Shown: piece by piece, positions 1 to 5,321 of the stretch
How positions within the stretch are numbered: position 1 is the first letter of the stretch
Layout: every line of letters begins with the position of its first letter
Assembly: GCA_007127655.1 (NCBI GenBank)
Contig: SKYX01000003.1
Coordinates: forward strand, 1 to 5,321
Source of the DNA: Desulfonatronum sp.
GTDB taxonomy: Bacteria; Desulfobacterota; Desulfovibrionia; Desulfovibrionales; Desulfonatronaceae
Direction: 5' to 3'
DNA: 5,321 bases
Translations under genes and position numbers: made by a program
Notes under the pieces: model-generated
The model's input: the letters and a program-made list of their open reading frames with translations, nothing else
Databases searched by the model: none
Told to the model about the DNA's origin: nothing

Positions 1-1679
1 AGGTCACGGCCATGGTGGCCCAGGCCCGGCACTGCAAGCCGGGCATCGCCCTGATCTCCCCCTCCAATCATCACGACATCTATTCCATCGAGGATCTGGC
101 CCAGATCATCACCGAGCTGAAGACCGCCAACCCCATGGCCCGGGTTTCGGTGAAAATTCCCGTGACCAGCGGCGTGGGCACCATTGCCGTGGGCGTGGCC
201 AAGGCCGGGGCGGACATCGTCACGGTTTCCGGGTTCGATGGCGGCACGGGCGCGGCCCGGGAGCACAGCAAGAAGTATGTCGGCCTGCCCGCGGAGATCG
301 GGGTCAGCCAGGCCCACCGGGCCCTGGTGGAATCCGGTCTGCGGGATCAGGTGGAGCTGTGGGCCGACGGCGGGCTGCGCAGCGGAGCGGACGCCCTGAA
401 GATGATTTTCCTCGGCGCGGATCGAGTGGGCATGGGAACCGCGGCCCTGATGGGCATAAGCTGCATCAGTTGCCAACGCTGCCACCTGGACACCTGCCCC
501 CGGGGCATCTCCACCCAGCTGCGGACCAAAGCCGACGCGGAACAGCGCGGCGTCAAGGGCTTCACTCCGCTGCAAGCAGCCGCGGAAACCGGCAACCTGG
601 TGCGGCTGTTCACCTGTATCGGTGAGGAAATGCGGGCCATTCTGGCGGACCTGGGCGTCAGCCGGGTCCGGGACGTGGTCGGACACACGGAGTTTCTGGC
701 CCAGATATCCCATCAAGACGTTGTGGCCCTGACGGATATCCTGGCCCGCCCGGCCATGGACGGCTCCACCGGACCGGCCGGGGCCCTACGCATGGTCCGC
801 AAGCCGCTGAACGTCCTGACCAAGCTGGTGGCGGACATCTCCCTGGCCGAGTTCGCCGACGAGCAGACCCGGGAAGTCCGGTACACGGATCAGTACGTAC
901 GTAGCGTGGACCGGGCCATGGGCACCTACCTGGCCGGGGCCGTGGTCCGCCAGTTCGGGGATTCCGGGGAACGCCGGGCCAAATTGCGCCTGGACTCCTC
1001 AGTGCCCGGCAACGGTCTGTGCGCCTTCAATATCCCGGGCATCGACGTGATGGTGGACGGCGGGGCCCAGGACGGCACGGCCAAGAGCAGCCTCGGCGGG
1101 GCCTGCGGGGTGTTCAAGGGCGCGAACCTGATGGGCCGCAGGGTGGACGGGTCCACGGGCAAGAGCTTCGCCTACGGCGCCATCGGCGGGATGCTCATGG
1201 TCCAGAACTACGCCGACTCCCGGGCCTGCATCCGGATGTCCGGCGCGGACGCGGTGTTCGGGGCCCGGATCATGTCCCGGGTCCGGGACGAGGAAGGCAA
1301 CCTGGCCGTGCGCGCCCACCTCAAGGGCTTTGCCTTCGAGTACATGACCGGCGGCCGGGCCGTGGTCCTGGGCGACCCCGGTCCCTGGATCTGTTCCGGG
1401 ATGACCGGCGGGGTGGTCTATCTCTGCCTGTACCCGGAATTCAGCTTTGACAAGGTCGCCATCCGTCGCCGCCTGGCCAGCGGCGCGGACGTGGCTGTTC
1501 GGGATGTGACCGAACAAGGCCTCGCGGATATCCGCGAGCTGCTCACCCGCTATGTGGCCGAGCTGCGGGCCACCTTCCAGGAGGACGAGGCCCTGGCCGT
1601 GGAACGGCTGAAGGCCGAAGCTGAAGCCCGCTTCGTAATGATCGTCCCGGCGGACAAGAATCCGCCCAAGGCGGAGTGA
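1..1679 (+). CDS. gltB: Glutamate synthase large subunit, C-terminal part (5' end outside window)
   Basis: Glutamate synthase (GOGAT) large chains make glutamate from glutamine and 2-oxoglutarate in the cytoplasm. The frame is already open at base 3, so the ATG at base 12 is internal; residues here are counted from it. Visible in order: HHDIYSIEDL (20-29) and SGFDGGTGA (73-81) of the FMN barrel; DGG (119-121) and GADRVGMGT of the phosphate-binding end; the cluster motif CISCQRCHLDTC (151-162), where C151, C157 and C162 have the C-x5-C-x4-C spacing of the family's 3Fe-4S ligands; then a GXGXG beta-helix domain (about 330-480) with EYMTGG and SGMTGG. The glutaminase domain and central domain are missing only because they lie upstream. 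No small subunit (gltD) follows, so a ferredoxin-dependent form, or a split form with other subunits upstream, cannot be told apart. The stop is TGA at 1677. Family assignment is firm; the exact subtype and the symbol are less so. Confidence 0.92.
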   Translation, partial: VTAMVAQARHCKPGIALISPSNHHDIYSIEDLAQIITELKTANPMARVSVKIPVTSGVGTIAVGVAKAGADIVTVSGFDGGTGAAREHSKKYVGLPAEIGVSQAHRALVESGLRDQVELWADGGLRSGADALKMIFLGADRVGMGTAALMGISCISCQRCHLDTCPRGISTQLRTKADAEQRGVKGFTPLQAAAETGNLVRLFTCIGEEMRAILADLGVSRVRDVVGHTEFLAQISHQDVVALTDILARPAMDGSTGPAGALRMVRKPLNVLTKLVADISLAEFADEQTREVRYTDQYVRSVDRAMGTYLAGAVVRQFGDSGERRAKLRLDSSVPGNGLCAFNIPGIDVMVDGGAQDGTAKSSLGGACGVFKGANLMGRRVDGSTGKSFAYGAIGGMLMVQNYADSRACIRMSGADAVFGARIMSRVRDEEGNLAVRAHLKGFAFEYMTGGRAVVLGDPGPWICSGMTGGVVYLCLYPEFSFDKVAIRRRLASGADVAVRDVTEQGLADIRELLTRYVAELRATFQEDEALAVERLKAEAEARFVMIVPADKNPPKAE

Positions 1680-1685
1680 GGGGGG

Positions 1686-1755
1686 CAGGATTCAGGATTC
1701 AGGAGTCAGGATTCAGGATTCAGGAGTCAGAAATCAGGAGTCGGGAGTCAGGGGG
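1686..1755. repeat. Ten-unit tandem heptamer array (CAGGATT/CAGGAGT)
   Basis: Starting 6 nt after the glutamate synthase stop codon there are ten consecutive 7-base units. In order: CAGGATT, CAGGATT, CAGGAGT, CAGGATT, CAGGATT, CAGGAGT, CAGAAAT, CAGGAGT, CGGGAGT, CAGGGGG. The first six form a perfect 21-bp unit (two CAGGATT plus one CAGGAGT) repeated twice, and the later units decay. Seven is not a multiple of three and no supported gene covers the array, so it is non-coding. It resembles the short heptanucleotide repeats known between genes in many bacteria, which are prone to slippage. No function is claimed. Confidence 0.95.
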
Positions 1756-1772
1756 ACGGGGGGGCTTTCGTG

Positions 1773-1835
1773 GTTTGCGATGCGGTGCTCGAAATGGCAA
1801 ACGAAGCTGTAATCCAGCGCCGCGACGTCTTCGTT
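1773..1835. repeat. Two overlapping inverted repeats in the leader of the Dabb gene
   Basis: The arms GTTTGC (1773-1778) and GCAAAC (1797-1802) form a perfect 6-bp inverted repeat with an 18-nt loop. The arms AACGAAG (1800-1806) and CTTCGTT (1829-1835) form a perfect 7-bp inverted repeat with a 22-nt loop. They share bases 1800-1802, so in RNA only one could form fully at a time. The loops are long and the stems short, so chance is a real possibility. Neither is followed by a T-run, so neither is a Rho-independent terminator. Confidence 0.35.
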
Positions 1836-1845
1836 GGACATCAAT

Positions 1846-1873
1846 CCGACCGTTCATCGCAACAAATTATAAC
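1846..1873 (+). promoter_or_regulatory. Weak sigma70-like promoter candidate for the Dabb operon
   Basis: TATAAC (1868-1873) matches the -10 consensus at five of six bases and sits in a short AT-rich stretch, a contrast to the GC-rich surroundings. A poor -35 candidate, CCGACC (1846-1851), lies 16 bp upstream. If used, transcription would start just inside or next to the ribosome binding site, giving almost no leader. That, together with the poor -35, keeps confidence low. The alternative is read-through from the glutamate synthase gene. Confidence 0.25.
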
Positions 1874-1877
1874 ATCC

Positions 1878-1884
1878 AAGGAGG
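1878..1884 (+). promoter_or_regulatory. Strong ribosome binding site of the Dabb gene
   Basis: AAGGAGG lies 6 nt before the ATG at 1891. It is a near-perfect Shine-Dalgarno match and fixes this ATG as the start. Confidence 0.85.
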
Positions 1885-1890
1885 AAGACA

Positions 1891-2193
1891 ATGATCAAGC
1901 ATATCGTCATGTGGACATTGAAGGACCAGGCCGAGGGGGCTGGGGCCGAGGAGAACGGGAAGAAGATCAAGCAGATGTTGGAGGCCCTGAACGGCAAGAT
2001 TCCCGGCCTGCTCCACCTGGAGGTCGGGCTGGATATTTTTCAGGCCTCCCCGGCGTGGCAGGTTGTCCTCTACTCTGAACTGGAATCTCGTGACGCCCTT
2101 CAAGTGTATCAACAGCACCCGGAGCATCAGCGCTGCGTGGAGTTCGTGAAAAAGGTGGTGGTGGATCGGGGCGTGGTGGATTACGAGATATAG
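1891..2193 (+). CDS. Dabb-domain (stress-responsive alpha/beta barrel) protein
   Basis: This is a complete 100-residue protein, the usual size for a single Dabb domain. Hallmarks: the opening strand MIKHIVMWTLKD (1-12); a central helix rich in Lys and Glu; a strand around LHLEVGLDIF; then the region with YQQHPEHQ and the closing strand VVDRGVVDYEI. Dabb proteins are small ferredoxin-like folds that dimerise into a barrel. Some members are stress-induced and some are enzymes, but most bacterial ones have no known substrate, and none is assigned here. No signal peptide or membrane segment is seen, so the protein is cytoplasmic. The TAG stop overlaps the next gene's ribosome binding site, so the gene heads a translationally linked set of three. 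The GC-rich codon use resembles the two genes after it. Confidence 0.88.
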   Translation: MIKHIVMWTLKDQAEGAGAEENGKKIKQMLEALNGKIPGLLHLEVGLDIFQASPAWQVVLYSELESRDALQVYQQHPEHQRCVEFVKKVVVDRGVVDYEI

Positions 2194-2197
2194 GAGG
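2192..2197 (+). promoter_or_regulatory. Ribosome binding site fixing the GTG start at 2203
   Basis: AGGAGG overlaps the TAG stop of the Dabb gene and lies 5 nt before GTG at 2203. No ATG in this frame lies near the conserved N-terminus before the catalytic Asp, so GTG is the start. The overlap implies coupled translation. Confidence 0.85.
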
Positions 2198-2202
2198 ACG
2201 CC

Positions 2203-2793
2203 GTGTCCGGATTTTTGAGTCCCGCTCTGCTGATCGTGGACATGCAGAACGATTTCGTATTGCCCGATGCCCCGGCCTCCGTGGCCGGGGCCAGGGCGAC
2301 CATTCCGGTCATCACCGCGCTGGCGGAGCATGCCCGGATGCAATCCTGGCCGGTGATCCACGTGGTCCGGGAACACCGGCCCGACGGCAGCGACGTGGAA
2401 TATACCCGGCAACATCTGTTTCAGAACGGCGAAGGCATCTGCGTGGCCGGGACGCCCGGGGCGCGGATCGTGGCGGAGCTGACGCCGCGCTCCGGCGACT
2501 ACGTGTTGACCAAGCAGCGGTTCAGCGCGTTTTTGGGCACGGAACTGGATTTGCTGTTGCGTCGTCTGCGAGTCGAGACGCTGGTCATGGCCGGAACCCA
2601 GTATCCCAATTGCATCCGGGCCACGACCGTGGACGCCCTGGGCCGGGACTACCGGGTGATCGTGGTCAAGGACGCCTGTTCCGCTCAGACCGAGCGGATC
2701 GCGGCGCACAATATCGAGGACATGCGCAATATGGGCATCGCGTGTATGGCGTTCCAGGAGTTGAGCAACCTTTCAGAGGAGAAATCACAGTGA
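2203..2793 (+). CDS. Cysteine hydrolase, isochorismatase superfamily
   Basis: This 196-residue protein has the typical length and core of cysteine hydrolases that cleave C-N or ether bonds in small amides and related compounds. The catalytic triad is visible: Asp13 in LLIVDMQNDF, Lys104 in VLTKQRFSAF, and the nucleophile Cys137 in GTQYPNCIRATT (131-142). The motif REHRPDGSDVE (57-67), the GTPGA at 83-87 and the GTQYPNC form of the cysteine loop mark a subgroup distinct from classical isochorismatases and nicotinamidases. The D-x-H zinc ligands of nicotinamidases are not evident. The substrate is therefore unknown. The gene follows the Dabb gene after 9 nt and overlaps the next gene by 4 nt (GTGA at 2790-2793). 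It has no signal peptide and is probably cytoplasmic. The family is certain; the reaction is not. Confidence 0.92.
   Translation: MSGFLSPALLIVDMQNDFVLPDAPASVAGARATIPVITALAEHARMQSWPVIHVVREHRPDGSDVEYTRQHLFQNGEGICVAGTPGARIVAELTPRSGDYVLTKQRFSAFLGTELDLLLRRLRVETLVMAGTQYPNCIRATTVDALGRDYRVIVVKDACSAQTERIAAHNIEDMRNMGIACMAFQELSNLSEEKSQ
2775..2781 (+). promoter_or_regulatory. Ribosome binding site fixing the GTG start at 2790
   Basis: AGAGGAG lies 8 nt before GTG at 2790, inside the end of the cysteine hydrolase gene. The same frame is open further upstream to 2610, but only this start places a signal peptide at the N-terminus. Confidence 0.8.
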
Positions 2794-3557
2794 AGAGGTT
2801 TTGGACTGTTTTGACGACGTGCATCATGCTGATTCTTCCCGGATGGGCCGGGGCCACGGGGTTCGAGGCGGCGGTGGGCGTCTGGCATCAGTCCCCGTCC
2901 GGGGACGTGTCCTACAAAGGCCAGACGGGCCATGACCGGCTCGATCTGGAAAGCACCCTGGGACTTGACGACGAGACCGGGCTGCTCTTTCGCGCTCGCC
3001 TGGAAACCCCGCTGATCCTGCCCAATATCGGATTCATGGCCACGCCGACGACCTTTTCGGGCAAGGGGACGGCCAAAGGGAGCTTTACCTTCGGGAACCA
3101 GACCTTTTCAGCGGATGCGCCCATCGACGGCAAGCTGCGGCTGAATCAGTACGACGTGAGTCTGTTCTACGGCATTCCGGGGCTGAAGATGGCGACCATG
3201 GGCATGTTCAATGTGGATCTGGGGCTGAACCTGCGGCTGATGGACGTGGATTTCGAGGTCCGTCAGGAGCAGACCGGGCTTTCCGAGTCCGAGAACCTGC
3301 TTCTGCCCGTGCCCACGCTCTACGCCGGAGCAAGCCTACGGCCCCTGGACTTCTTCGCCCTGGAAGCCGAGGCCCGCGGCGTGACCTATGCCGGAAACCA
3401 TTTCTACAGCCTCATCGGTCGGGTGCGCTTCGATCCCCTGGACCACCTCTTTCTTGCCGGCGGCTACCGCTACGACTCCGTTTCCATCGACGAAAAAGGT
3501 CTCAAGGCCGACGTGGACATCAGCGGCCCGTTCGCGGAGATCGGGATCAGCTTTTGA
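2790..3557 (+). CDS. Small outer-membrane beta-barrel protein, TIGR04219-like
   Basis: The predicted product has 255 residues. It begins with a Sec signal peptide: K2 R3, a hydrophobic core at about 4-19, and an A20-G21-A22 cleavage site. The mature chain opens with FEAAVGVWHQSPSGD and alternates polar and apolar residues as amphipathic strands. It has the features of a transmembrane barrel: the aromatic-rich start, a YDVSLFYG strand, ALEAEARG near residue 195, GGYRYDSVSID, and a final strand EIGISF ending in the terminal Phe that the BAM machinery recognises. The overall pattern matches the TIGR04219 outer-membrane protein family, whose function is not known to me. The start is GTG, overlapping the hydrolase stop by 4 nt, so translation is coupled. 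Pairing a cytoplasmic hydrolase with a barrel could hint at uptake of its substrate, but that is speculation. No terminator hairpin follows. Confidence 0.85.
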   Translation: MKRFWTVLTTCIMLILPGWAGATGFEAAVGVWHQSPSGDVSYKGQTGHDRLDLESTLGLDDETGLLFRARLETPLILPNIGFMATPTTFSGKGTAKGSFTFGNQTFSADAPIDGKLRLNQYDVSLFYGIPGLKMATMGMFNVDLGLNLRLMDVDFEVRQEQTGLSESENLLLPVPTLYAGASLRPLDFFALEAEARGVTYAGNHFYSLIGRVRFDPLDHLFLAGGYRYDSVSIDEKGLKADVDISGPFAEIGISF

Positions 3558-3596
3558 GCCTGTTGTCCAGGAGCATGCACACACGATGTCGGCTGG

Positions 3597-4640
3597 TTAT
3601 TGAATGTGGATCGTGACGGCATGTTCATGAACTCCGTTGTTTCCGTATCCCAGCACATTCCAGGATGCATCCATGGGCTGCTGTGCTCCTTTGTGGTCGG
3701 TGGCCCGGGCCATGATTGTGTAGGTTCCTTTTGTTTCAGCCCGCCAGACATATTGCCACTGCCGCCATGCAAAGCGTTCGCGCGGGCCGATGAATTCCGC
3801 GTCATGCCAGCTTTTACCGCCATCCACTGAAACGTCAACCGACTGGATTTCATCCTCCCCGGCGTAGGCAGCGCCGAGGATGGTGATCGGTCCCGCCGGG
3901 AAGGTTTCGTCCTTCAATGGCTGGGTGATGATGGATTTGAGCTTGAGGGAGGTGATGATCTCCCCGGATGCGGAATCCTGTCCTTTTTGGTATACTCGGT
4001 AAACCTTGTCCATGAAGAAACCTTCAAAGGGTTTTTCCAGCAGCGTGATTTTTTCTAGCCACTTGACGCAATTGGCTCCGGTCCAGCCGAGAGCCAGTGC
4101 CCGCAGTGGATATCCATGTTTAACCGGCAAAGGTTCACCATTCATTTCATAGGCGAGCAGGGTCGATGCCATGGCCTTGTCCATGGGAATGCTGCGAATG
4201 AACTTCACACCGCCGGCCCCCAGGGATTTGTCGAACCCCTCAAAGGCGACATGTTTGGCCTCCGGGCCAGGTTGCGCCTGGTTGAGGATGTCGTGAAGCC
4301 AAACTCCACCGTATACGGCATTGCCGACTCCTCCTATGGTCCAGGGATTTCCCGAGGCCTTTTCCGTAAGCAGGGAACGACTGTTGCCGGAACATTCAAA
4401 CGTATTGGCAACGATGGCCTTGGGCATTTTGAGGATTTCGTCAAAAGAAAGGGTTAGCGGTATCCCCACCAATCCTTCGATGCTCAACCGCCACTCCTGG
4501 AGGGATTCGATCTTTTCCGGAATAGCACTCTGATTGCGTGCAAAGAAGTGCGCGTTGGAGGTGATCCAGGATCGGAGGTAAGGAATGGGTGTTTCAGCAT
4601 TGAGCGGTCTTTCAGTCAAAATTCGCATTTTCTCATCCAT
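3597..4640 (-). CDS. Molybdopterin-dependent oxidoreductase, sulfite oxidase fold
   Basis: The product has 347 residues from the ATG at 4640, the usual size for the catalytic part of this family. Visible: ITSNAHFFARNQ (26-37) opening the Moco domain; FECSGNSR (81-88), where Cys83 is the expected molybdenum ligand; WTIGGVGNAVYGGVWLHDIL; HGYPLRALALGWTGA (175-189) followed by VKWL, the pterin-binding region; FFMDKVYR with Tyr214; and a C-terminal Mo-co dimerisation domain (about 240-347) with VDVSVDGGKSW, W-x-W and RATDHKG. By spacing, Arg35, Arg88 and Tyr214 match sulfite oxidase active-site residues, while the C-terminal WNxRG arginine is Leu330 (WNVLG). Whether sulfite is the substrate is therefore open. 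The frame extends 48 codons upstream to 4784, but that stretch lacks family similarity and a twin-arginine motif; GAGG before 4640 supports the shorter start. No signal peptide and no cytochrome gene are visible. By eye its GC is lower than that of the plus-strand genes. Confidence 0.9.
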   Translation of the reverse strand: MDEKMRILTERPLNAETPIPYLRSWITSNAHFFARNQSAIPEKIESLQEWRLSIEGLVGIPLTLSFDEILKMPKAIVANTFECSGNSRSLLTEKASGNPWTIGGVGNAVYGGVWLHDILNQAQPGPEAKHVAFEGFDKSLGAGGVKFIRSIPMDKAMASTLLAYEMNGEPLPVKHGYPLRALALGWTGANCVKWLEKITLLEKPFEGFFMDKVYRVYQKGQDSASGEIITSLKLKSIITQPLKDETFPAGPITILGAAYAGEDEIQSVDVSVDGGKSWHDAEFIGPRERFAWRQWQYVWRAETKGTYTIMARATDHKGAQQPMDASWNVLGYGNNGVHEHAVTIHIQ

Positions 4641-4647
4641 GACAGAA

Positions 4648-4651
4648 CCTC
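4648..4651 (-). promoter_or_regulatory. Ribosome binding site of the molybdoenzyme gene
   Basis: On the minus strand GAGG lies 7 nt before the ATG at 4640. This favours that start over the far upstream ATG at 4784 and over the second ATG at 4628. Confidence 0.55.
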
Positions 4652-4780
4652 GTAGTGGTGAAATATTACGTGTGCGTTGGCCACAAAGGCTGCAAGCCAG
4701 CAAGCTTGTCGAGGATTGGAGGGTGGCCCAGGTTTTTTCTGGGGGTGACTTGGGACATGTGGAAAAACAGAGTGCAGCAC

Positions 4781-5321
4781 TCAACCCTTGACCAATAGCG
4801 TGAAAAACACCGTCGTGCCCTTGCCGGATTCGCTTTCCACCCAGATACGGCTACCATGCTGCTCGATGAACTGTTTGCACGGGACCACAGGCTCAAGCCG
4901 GTTCCTCATTCACCATCCGTGCCTAAATGTCGTTTTCCTTTCACCTGTAGTATGGTGTTCATCTGCCGACAGGTATCCTCCTTCTCACAATCTTTGGCAA
5001 CAAGGTCAAGCCCAGGTTCCGATCCACGCAGGACGGTTTTTTTCTCACTAAATTTTTCTGTAAAAGGCGGCTGGCTTACCCTGTTTGGAACGGCTCGAAA
5101 CTCCATCACCGGTCTCGTAACATCAAGCCGTTGCGTTATAAAAGCAACAACTTGTGCTCGTTGCGCTTGGACAGGGCACAGGTGTCGCACAAAAATTACG
5201 AGACTTGCTCCAAAGAACCAGGATTGTCTTCGATTACCTGGGCATGACAAAAAAATCGCGAAAAGTTGCCGGAGGTTAACGGAGATCAAAATTGCCCTGA
5301 TCACCAGGGGTAGACGCCTTG
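4781..5321 (-). pseudogene. Decayed sensor histidine kinase, C-terminal half
   Basis: Read on the minus strand, the 3' end encodes CKQFIEQHG, then [18 protein letters not shown], then LVKG and a TGA at 4781-4783. This is the classic end of a histidine kinase ATPase domain. Just upstream, in another frame, come GTDGE, a TGA stop (4906-4908) and GTGLSL (4888-4905), the G2 ATP-lid box. So one nonsense codon splits GTDGE-x-GTGLSL, and a frameshift lies in the 8 nt at 4880-4887 between GTGLSL and CKQ, where functional kinases have 6. Further upstream the frame stays open to the window edge. It carries worn traces: PVMEF, NRVS...FTEK (N box, NLVSNAIKFT in intact kinases), LDLVAKDCE where DTGxG would be, then [12 protein letters not shown]. 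The G1 glycines are lost. The C-terminal match is strong and the upstream match moderate. It lies 140 nt upstream of the molybdoenzyme gene on the same strand. The 5' part is beyond the window. Confidence 0.75.

Noticed and set aside
999..1517. Minus-strand open frame of 172 codons
   Set aside because: It lies opposite the GXGXG domain of glutamate synthase. Its composition (many His, Pro, Ala, Gly) is that of a shadow frame and it has no credible start context.
1676..2078. Plus-strand frames across the heptamer array and into the Dabb gene
   Set aside because: The repeat yields a simple recurring peptide and the rest overlaps the Dabb gene out of frame. No ribosome binding site or family similarity.
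1867..2709. Long minus-strand open frame of 280 codons
   Set aside because: It runs antisense to the Dabb and cysteine hydrolase genes, both well supported by motifs. Its product is rich in His, Pro and Gly, typical of a GC-rich shadow frame, and no family is recognised.
2610..2789. N-terminal extension of the barrel protein upstream of 2790
   Set aside because: It overlaps the cysteine hydrolase catalytic region in another frame and would bury the signal peptide. The GTG at 2790 has a good ribosome binding site.
2811..2822. Possible lipobox LTTC in the barrel protein signal
   Set aside because: Thr at -1 is not accepted well by signal peptidase II and the Cys at residue 11 is too early. 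An AGA cleavage site after a full hydrophobic core fits better.
4663..4710. Promoter for the molybdoenzyme gene (TAATAT on the minus strand, or a sigma54-type TGGC site)
   Set aside because: TAATAT has no acceptable -35 at 16-18 bp. The TGGC candidate lacks the GC element at the required spacing.
4727..4743. CCCAG/CTGGG hairpin with a T-rich loop as a terminator
   Set aside because: The stem is only 5 bp and the T-run is in the loop rather than after the stem, so it is not a normal Rho-independent terminator.
4788..5051. Plus-strand open frame of 87 codons near the window end
   Set aside because: It lies opposite the histidine kinase remnant, has no ribosome binding site I can support, and its product resembles nothing known.

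Overview
The window looks like chromosomal DNA from a GC-rich Gram-negative bacterium. The outer-membrane barrel protein shows a Gram-negative envelope. The mix of a glutamate synthase large chain, a GTQYPNC-type cysteine hydrolase and a TIGR04219-like barrel would suit a Desulfovibrio-like deltaproteobacterium. That assignment is inference and cannot be proved from this sequence alone.

Layout: (1) Bases 1-1679, plus strand: the C-terminal part of a glutamate synthase large subunit (FMN/3Fe-4S domain plus GXGXG domain), whose start lies outside the window. (2) Bases 1680-1890: a non-coding gap that opens with ten tandem heptamers of CAGGATT/CAGGAGT type and holds two mutually exclusive inverted repeats, a weak promoter candidate and a strong ribosome binding site. 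(3) Bases 1891-3557, plus strand: a tight three-gene unit of a Dabb-domain protein, a cysteine hydrolase of the isochorismatase superfamily, and a small outer-membrane beta-barrel. Gaps are 9 nt and -4 nt, and the last two genes start with GTG. (4) Bases 3597-4640, minus strand and convergent: a molybdopterin oxidoreductase of the sulfite oxidase fold, with no export signal visible and no cytochrome partner in view. (5) Bases 4781-5321, minus strand: the decayed C-terminal half of a sensor histidine kinase. It keeps a recognisable GTGLSL...CKQFIEQHG...[12 protein letters not shown] tail but is broken by an in-frame stop and a frameshift.

How the parts relate: glutamate synthase is housekeeping nitrogen assimilation. 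The Dabb/hydrolase/barrel genes are almost certainly co-transcribed and translationally coupled, but their joint substrate is unknown. The molybdoenzyme and the kinase remnant share a strand and a visibly lower GC content than the first 3.5 kb, so this end may be a separately acquired or decaying segment. I found no CRISPR array, tRNA, rRNA, insertion sequence or phage gene. The window is mostly ordinary. The points most worth a second look are the kinase relic, the heptamer array and the departures from the sulfite oxidase active site.
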